A stretch of DNA of 64,000 nucleotides from Streptomyces luteolus (GTDB lineage Bacteria > Actinomycetota > Actinomycetes > Streptomycetales > Streptomycetaceae), in the NCBI RefSeq assembly GCF_029968015.1, contig NZ_JASCIS010000004.1:124001-188000 (forward strand), in the 5' to 3' direction. The number at the start of each line of letters is the position of its first letter. Position 1 is the stretch's first letter. A program made the position numbers and the translations under genes. This document shows positions 59,585 through 64,000 of the stretch, in pieces. The notes below the pieces were generated by a model. That model had not been told where the DNA came from. It was given only the letters and a program-made list of their open reading frames with translations, and searched no databases.

Positions 59585-60171
59585 CACACTTGTCTGTGAT
59601 GCCGGACGACGAGCCGGAGCGGGTGCTGCTGCACACCGGGGCAGCGGAACGCATCCGGGAGGAACTCGGCGCCATCGGGGTCCGGTTCGAGCAGTGGCAG
59701 GCCACCCGCCCGCTGCCGAACGCCGCGGACAGCGACACCGTCCTCGGCGCCTACCGGCCGGACGTCGACCGCATCTGCGAAGAGGGCGGCTATCGGCTTG
59801 TCGACGTCGCACGGCTGCGCCCGGATCCCGAGGATCCGCAGTGGCCCGAGAAGGCCCGCGCGGCGCGGACGAAGTTCCTGGACGAGCACTTCCACACCGA
59901 GGACGAGGTCCGCTTCTTCGTGGACGGCTCCGGCTGCTTCTACCTCCATCTGAACCAACGGGTCTACGCCATGGTGTGCACGGCGGGGGACCTCATCTCG
60001 GTGCCTGCGAACACCGTGCACTGGTTCGACATGGGCAGCACGCCCGACTTCACCGCCATCCGCTTCTTCCAGGAGGAGGACGGCTGGGTCGGGAACTTCC
60101 TGCCGACCAGCATCGCGCACCGCTTCCCGACCCTGGACGACCTCAACTCCGCTTTCGAGGCCCTGACATGA
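59581..60171 (+). CDS. mtnD: acireductone dioxygenase
   Basis: 196 residues. Cupin-type metal site H103, H105, E109 (DEHFHTEDEV) and H147 (VHWFD), as in ARD, which converts acireductone to the ketoacid precursor of methionine with Fe, or to an off-pathway product with Ni. GTG start overlapping mtnB by 4 bases. Length is normal for the family. Confidence 0.88.
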   Translation: MTHLSVMPDDEPERVLLHTGAAERIREELGAIGVRFEQWQATRPLPNAADSDTVLGAYRPDVDRICEEGGYRLVDVARLRPDPEDPQWPEKARAARTKFLDEHFHTEDEVRFFVDGSGCFYLHLNQRVYAMVCTAGDLISVPANTVHWFDMGSTPDFTAIRFFQEEDGWVGNFLPTSIAHRFPTLDDLNSAFEALT

Positions 60172-60905
60172 CGGATGCCGTGGTGCTCGACGTGGAAGGC
60201 ACTACCAGCTCCGTCGGATACGTGGCCGAGGTCCTGTTTCCCTACGGGCAGGCCCGGCTGGCCGACTGGGTGAACCGGCACAGGCACGAAGCGCGGACAC
60301 GCTCGATCCTCGACGAGGTGGACCGCGCCTGCGGCCGCCCTGAGGGCGAGGACGACCAGGCCACCGTACGCACTCTGCAGGAGTGGGCGGAGTCTGACCG
60401 CAAATACGGCCCCCTGAAGGACCTCCAGGGGCTGATCTGGGCCGCGGGCTACGCGAACCGAGAGCTCACCGGTCACGTATACGACGACACCCTCCCCGCC
60501 TTACGGCTGTGGCACGGCCGCGGAGCGCGTATCCACATCTACTCCTCCGGCTCCGTGCAGGCCCAGCGCGACCTGTTCTCCCACACCCAGCATGGAGATC
60601 TGACCGGGTGGCTGACCGGCTACTTCGACACCCGGTCGGCCGGCGGCAAGCTCTCCGCGGATTCCTACCGGACCATCGCCCGCCAGATCGACGTCCCGGC
60701 CCGGAGCATTCTCTTTGCCTCGGACAGCGTGGCGGAGCTCGACGCCGCACGCGAAGCGGGCTGGAACACCGCATGGGTGACCAGAGCGGAGGGGCAAGAC
60801 ACCAGCCGGGACACGAATCCCGCGGTGGCCAACGGCCACCCGCGCTTTCCCCGGCTGCTCGACGTCGCCGACGCCACGCACAGCCGAGCGACGGCACCGC
60901 GATGA
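60168..60905 (+). CDS. mtnC: enolase-phosphatase E1
   Basis: 245 residues of the HAD family. Motif I VVLDVEGTT (the E1-specific version DxEGT), motif II HIYSSGSVQAQ, lysine GGKLSADSYR, and motif IV ILFASDSVAELDAAREAG. It performs enolisation and dephosphorylation to acireductone. ATG overlaps mtnD stop (ATGA). The 5' neighbour MtnD uses its product. Confidence 0.92.
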   Translation: MTDAVVLDVEGTTSSVGYVAEVLFPYGQARLADWVNRHRHEARTRSILDEVDRACGRPEGEDDQATVRTLQEWAESDRKYGPLKDLQGLIWAAGYANRELTGHVYDDTLPALRLWHGRGARIHIYSSGSVQAQRDLFSHTQHGDLTGWLTGYFDTRSAGGKLSADSYRTIARQIDVPARSILFASDSVAELDAAREAGWNTAWVTRAEGQDTSRDTNPAVANGHPRFPRLLDVADATHSRATAPR

Positions 60906-62107
60906 GGAGGGGTGCTACCGCGCCGCCGGGCGGCCCGCGGGCCGCCCGGCGGGCCGCCCTGGGGACCACCGTCTTCACCGAGTTGACCGAGCTGGCGCAG
61001 CACACCGGAGCCATCAACCTGGGCCAGGGGTTCCCGGACTCAGACGGCCCGCGCACAATGATCGACCAGGCGCGCAAAGCGCTGGCCTCCGGCGCCAACC
61101 AGTACCCCCCGCTAGGCGGCGCGCCCGAGCTGCGGCAGGCCATCGCACGGCAGCGCGCCCGGCGCTACGGCGCGCGCTACGACCCCGATGACGAGATCGT
61201 GGTGACGACCGGTGCCACCGAGGCCGTCGCCGCCGCCGTCATGGCCTTCTGCGATCCGGGAGACGAGGTCGTCGGGTTCGACCCGAGCTACGACGCCTAC
61301 CAGGCGGCTGCCGACCTGGCGGGAGTGGCCTACCGGCGGGTCTCGCTCCGCCGCACCGCAGACCACTTCGCCTTCGCACCGGACGAGCTGTGCCGAGCCG
61401 TGTCACCGCGCACCCGGATGCTGCTCCTGAACACGCCGCACAACCCTACGGGCAAGGTGTTCACCCACAGCGAGCTGGCCGACATCGCCGAGGTGTGCCG
61501 CAGCCACAACCTCATCGCCGTGGTCGACGAGGTGTACGAATACCTGACCTATGACGGCGCCGAGCACCTCCCCCTGGCCTCGCTGCCGGGGATGCGCGAG
61601 CGCACCATATCCGTCTCGTCGGCGGGCAAGACCTTCAGCCTCACCGGCTGGAAGGTGGGCTGGGCCTGCGGCTCCGCGCCGCTCGTCGGAGCCCTGCGGT
61701 CGGTCAAGCAGTATCTGACCTTCGCCGGCGCGGCCCCCTTGCAGAGCGCGGTGGCCATCGGTCTCGACCACGAGGAGGAGTGGGTCGAAGGCCTCCGCGG
61801 CCGGCTGCGGAGGCAGCGCGACCTGCTCGCCGAGGGCCTGGCCGAGGCAGGGCTTGGCGTGCTCCGTGCGGAGGGCGGCTATTTCCTCCAGGCCGACACG
61901 GCGGGCTCCGACCCGGCCGAGGCCGAGCGGTACTGCCGCGAGCTGCCGCTGAGCCGTGGCGTCGTGGCCATACCGACTGCGGTGTTCGCCCAGGACACAG
62001 CCGAATACCGGCACCTGGCGCGCTTCGCCTTCTGTAAGGACCCCGACCTGCTGCGCCGCGCGGCCCGGGCCATCGCCTCGCCCTCCGCCGCACGAGCAAG
62101 TCCGTGA
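60902..62107 (+). CDS. mtnE: class I/II PLP aminotransferase, probable MtnE (KMTB to methionine)
   Basis: 401 residues. PLP lysine K243 (SSAGKTFSLTGWKVGW), N177-x-P-x-NPTGK, D209/Y212 (VVDEVYEYL). Similar to YbdL/kynurenine-type aminotransferases that accept ketomethiobutyrate. Position between mtnC and mtnP argues for MtnE; alternatively it supplies another amine for the product. ATG overlaps the mtnC stop as ATGA. Confidence 0.82.
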   Translation: MRRGATAPPGGPRAARRAALGTTVFTELTELAQHTGAINLGQGFPDSDGPRTMIDQARKALASGANQYPPLGGAPELRQAIARQRARRYGARYDPDDEIVVTTGATEAVAAAVMAFCDPGDEVVGFDPSYDAYQAAADLAGVAYRRVSLRRTADHFAFAPDELCRAVSPRTRMLLLNTPHNPTGKVFTHSELADIAEVCRSHNLIAVVDEVYEYLTYDGAEHLPLASLPGMRERTISVSSAGKTFSLTGWKVGWACGSAPLVGALRSVKQYLTFAGAAPLQSAVAIGLDHEEEWVEGLRGRLRRQRDLLAEGLAEAGLGVLRAEGGYFLQADTAGSDPAEAERYCRELPLSRGVVAIPTAVFAQDTAEYRHLARFAFCKDPDLLRRAARAIASPSAARASP

Positions 62108-62149
62108 CAAGCCCGATGCGACAACCGCGTACACAAAAGAGGAGATCAC

Positions 62150-62941
62150 ATGACGACACCCCGCCCCGAGATCGGCATCATCGGGGGTTCCGGCCTGTAC
62201 TCGCTGTTCACGCACGGCCGCGAAGAGATCCCCGACACCCCTTACGGCAGGGCCAGCGCCGAGGTGACCATCGGCGAACTGGCGGGCCGTCAAGTGGCGT
62301 TCGTGCCCAGACACGGGCGGCACCACCAATACGCCCCGCACGTGATCAACTACCGGGCCAATCTCTGGTCGCTGCACACGCTGGGTGTACAGCGGGTGAT
62401 CGGAGTCGGCGCAGTGGGCAGCCTGACTCCGTCGGTTCCCCCGGGCAGCCTCGTCATCCAGGATCAGCTGGTAGACCGCACGACGAGCCGTGTCCAGACG
62501 TACTTCGACTGCCCGGACGTCGCCCACGCCTCATTCGCCGACCCCTACTGCCCGTCCGGCCGACGCACGGCCGTCCAGGCCGCCGAGAAGTCGGGCTGGC
62601 CGCCGGTCGAGGGAGGAGTGCAGGTCGTCATCGAAGGGCCGCGCTTCTCCACCCGGGCGGAGTCACAGTGGTACGCCGCCCAAGGCTGGTCGACCATCGG
62701 CATGACGGCCTACCCGGAGGTCGTGCTCGCCCGCGAACTGGGCCTGTGCTACACCCCCTTGTCGCTTGTCACTGATCTGGACGCGGGCGTCGAGGCAGGC
62801 AGCGGCGTGACCCAGGACGACGTCATGGATGCGTTCGCAGCGAACCTGGGACGCCTGAATGCGGTGCTTGACGAGCTGGTCGCGTTGCTCCCCGGCGAGC
62901 GCGACTGCGACTGCGCGTCCTTGAAGCCCGGCGTGATGTGA
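62150..62941 (+). CDS. mtnP: 5'-methylthioadenosine phosphorylase
   Basis: 263 residues. MTAP signature GIIGGSGLY at the start, RHGRHHQYAPHVINYRAN (phosphate/ribose site), IEGPRFSTRAESQWY, GMTAYPE (base/ribose contact). It phosphorolyses MTA to adenine and methylthioribose-1-P. The related methylthioinosine phosphorylases share most of this, so substrate base choice is not certain. ATG preceded by AGAGGAGATC. Confidence 0.87.
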   Translation: MTTPRPEIGIIGGSGLYSLFTHGREEIPDTPYGRASAEVTIGELAGRQVAFVPRHGRHHQYAPHVINYRANLWSLHTLGVQRVIGVGAVGSLTPSVPPGSLVIQDQLVDRTTSRVQTYFDCPDVAHASFADPYCPSGRRTAVQAAEKSGWPPVEGGVQVVIEGPRFSTRAESQWYAAQGWSTIGMTAYPEVVLARELGLCYTPLSLVTDLDAGVEAGSGVTQDDVMDAFAANLGRLNAVLDELVALLPGERDCDCASLKPGVM

Positions 62942-62964
62942 CCGGGCTCCGACAGCCATCCCAC

Positions 62965-63003
62965 GTTCAAGCAGCTGACGGCTGTTCAACGGTTCAAGCA
63001 GCT
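62965..63003. repeat. direct repeat GTTCAAGCAGCT before metK
   Basis: Two identical 12-mers at 62965-62976 and 62992-63003 in the 73-base gap between mtnP and metK. Could be a regulatory element or a small duplication. Confidence 0.5.
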
Positions 63004-63014
63004 AAGGACACCCC

Positions 63015-64000
63015 ATGCCAAACTCCCGCCTGTTCACTTCGGAGTCTGTGACCGAGGGACACCCCGACAAGATCGCTGACCAGATCAGCGACACCATCCT
63101 CGACGCCCTGCTCCGTGAGGATCCAGCGTCCCGGGTCGCGGTCGAGACCCTGATCACGACCGGGCAGGTGCACGTCGCGGGCGAGGTGGCGACGTCCGCG
63201 TACGCCGATATCGCGACGCTGGTGCGCGAGAAGATCCTGGAGATCGGCTACGACTCGTCCGCCAAGGGCTTCGACGGCGCATCCTGCGGCGTCTCCGTCT
63301 CCATCGGCTCCCAGTCACCCGACATCGCGCAGGGCGTCGACACGGCGTACGAGAAGCGGGTCGAGGGTGCCGCCGCAGGTGCGGAGGGCGACGAGCTGGA
63401 CAAACAGGGCGCGGGCGACCAGGGCCTGATGTTCGGCTACGCCTCGAACGAGACCCCGAGCCTGATGCCACTGCCGATCCAACTCGCCCACCGGCTCTCG
63501 CAGCGGCTCACTCACGTACGCAAGGACGGCGCCCTTTCCTACCTGCGCCCCGACGGCAAGACCCAGGTCACCATCGAGTACGACGGCGACAGGGCTGTCC
63601 GCCTTGACACGGTCGTGGTGTCCACGCAGCACGCGGCCGACATCGACCTGCACTCGCTGCTCGCCCCGGACATCAGGGAGTTGGTGGTCGAGCCCGAGCT
63701 GGCAGCTCTGGAAGACGAGGGCGCCAAACTGGACATCGACGGCTACCGGCTCCTGGTGAACCCCACCGGCCGGTTCGAGATCGGCGGCCCGATGGGGGAC
63801 GCGGGCTTGACCGGCCGCAAGATCATCATCGATACGTACGGCGGCATGGCCCGGCACGGCGGTGGCGCATTTTCCGGCAAGGACCCGTCCAAGGTGGACC
63901 GCAGTGCCGCGTACGCGATGCGCTGGGTCGCCAAGAACGTGGTGGCCGCGGGCCTGGCCACGCGCTGCGAGGTCCAAGTGGCGTACGCCATCGGCAAGGC
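63015..64000 (+). CDS. metK: S-adenosylmethionine synthetase (3' part outside window)
   Basis: The first 328 residues are seen. Hallmarks: [20 protein letters not shown] (ATP site), [34 protein letters not shown] and [20 protein letters not shown]. It makes AdoMet from methionine and ATP. The gene is at the end of the salvage operon, closing the methionine-to-AdoMet loop. It may be a second, pathway-dedicated copy of metK; Streptomyces already has a housekeeping one elsewhere. Confidence 0.97.
   Translation, partial: MPNSRLFTSESVTEGHPDKIADQISDTILDALLREDPASRVAVETLITTGQVHVAGEVATSAYADIATLVREKILEIGYDSSAKGFDGASCGVSVSIGSQSPDIAQGVDTAYEKRVEGAAAGAEGDELDKQGAGDQGLMFGYASNETPSLMPLPIQLAHRLSQRLTHVRKDGALSYLRPDGKTQVTIEYDGDRAVRLDTVVVSTQHAADIDLHSLLAPDIRELVVEPELAALEDEGAKLDIDGYRLLVNPTGRFEIGGPMGDAGLTGRKIIIDTYGGMARHGGGAFSGKDPSKVDRSAAYAMRWVAKNVVAAGLATRCEVQVAYAIGK

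Noticed and set aside
1..64000. CRISPR arrays, insertion sequences and transposases
   Set aside because: No repeat-spacer series, terminal inverted repeats or DDE transposase motifs were noticed.

Overview
The window is high-GC actinobacterial DNA. Codon use, GTG/TTG starts, a Streptomyces-type ESX secretion locus, siphophage genes of the kind common in Streptomyces, and a tRNA-Thr remnant all point to Streptomyces or a close relative. Three blocks lie end to end.

Block 1 (1-16.1 kb) is a type VII (ESX) secretion locus. It holds eccC (runs off the left edge), eccD, eccB and two mycosin proteases (6527-7813 and 14842-16053). It also holds three 'small helical partner plus large protein' pairs: 6057/4682, 9620/10079 and 12784/13255. 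The second pair ends in an alpha/beta hydrolase of visibly lower GC, followed with a 1-base overlap by a lipoprotein. This resembles a T7SS effector with its immunity protein. A short accessory set follows (16.1-19.3 kb): a zinc-ribbon/2OG-dioxygenase fusion, a small gene, an XRE regulator and a CYTH-domain protein.

Block 2 (about 19.5-53.63 kb) is a prophage-derived element. It has an Lsr2-like protein, a head-closure-like protein, and a full long non-contractile tail module: gp10-like, terminator, tail tube, two chaperones joined by a canonical -1 frameshift site, a tape measure with 29-residue repeats, Dit, and tail tip/fibre proteins. An island of small membrane and secreted proteins separates the tail from an endolysin with a fused holin domain. 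A tandem-HTH regulator with a perfect 20-bp operator follows, then RecT/Bet with a Cas4-like Fe-S exonuclease, replication/regulatory genes, a PP2C-like protein, and a DNA methylase-like/PP-loop pair. No terminase, portal, capsid, protease or integrase was found. The element ends at a 3' tRNA-Thr(TGT) fragment (53584-53625), which reads as the right attachment site. No intact tRNA was found at the left.

Block 3 (54.5-64.0 kb) is a tightly overlapping operon: S-adenosylmethionine decarboxylase, an alanine-dehydrogenase-like oxidoreductase, two methyltransferase-fold enzymes, a Rieske oxygenase, methionine-salvage enzymes MtnB, MtnD, MtnC, an MtnE-like aminotransferase and MTA phosphorylase, and S-adenosylmethionine synthetase (runs off the right edge). 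Together these make decarboxylated SAM, recover methylthioadenosine and rebuild SAM. This is expected for a biosynthetic pathway that spends SAM as an aminopropyl or aminocarboxypropyl donor. The product is unknown, no classical aminopropyltransferase is present, and MtnA is missing from the window.
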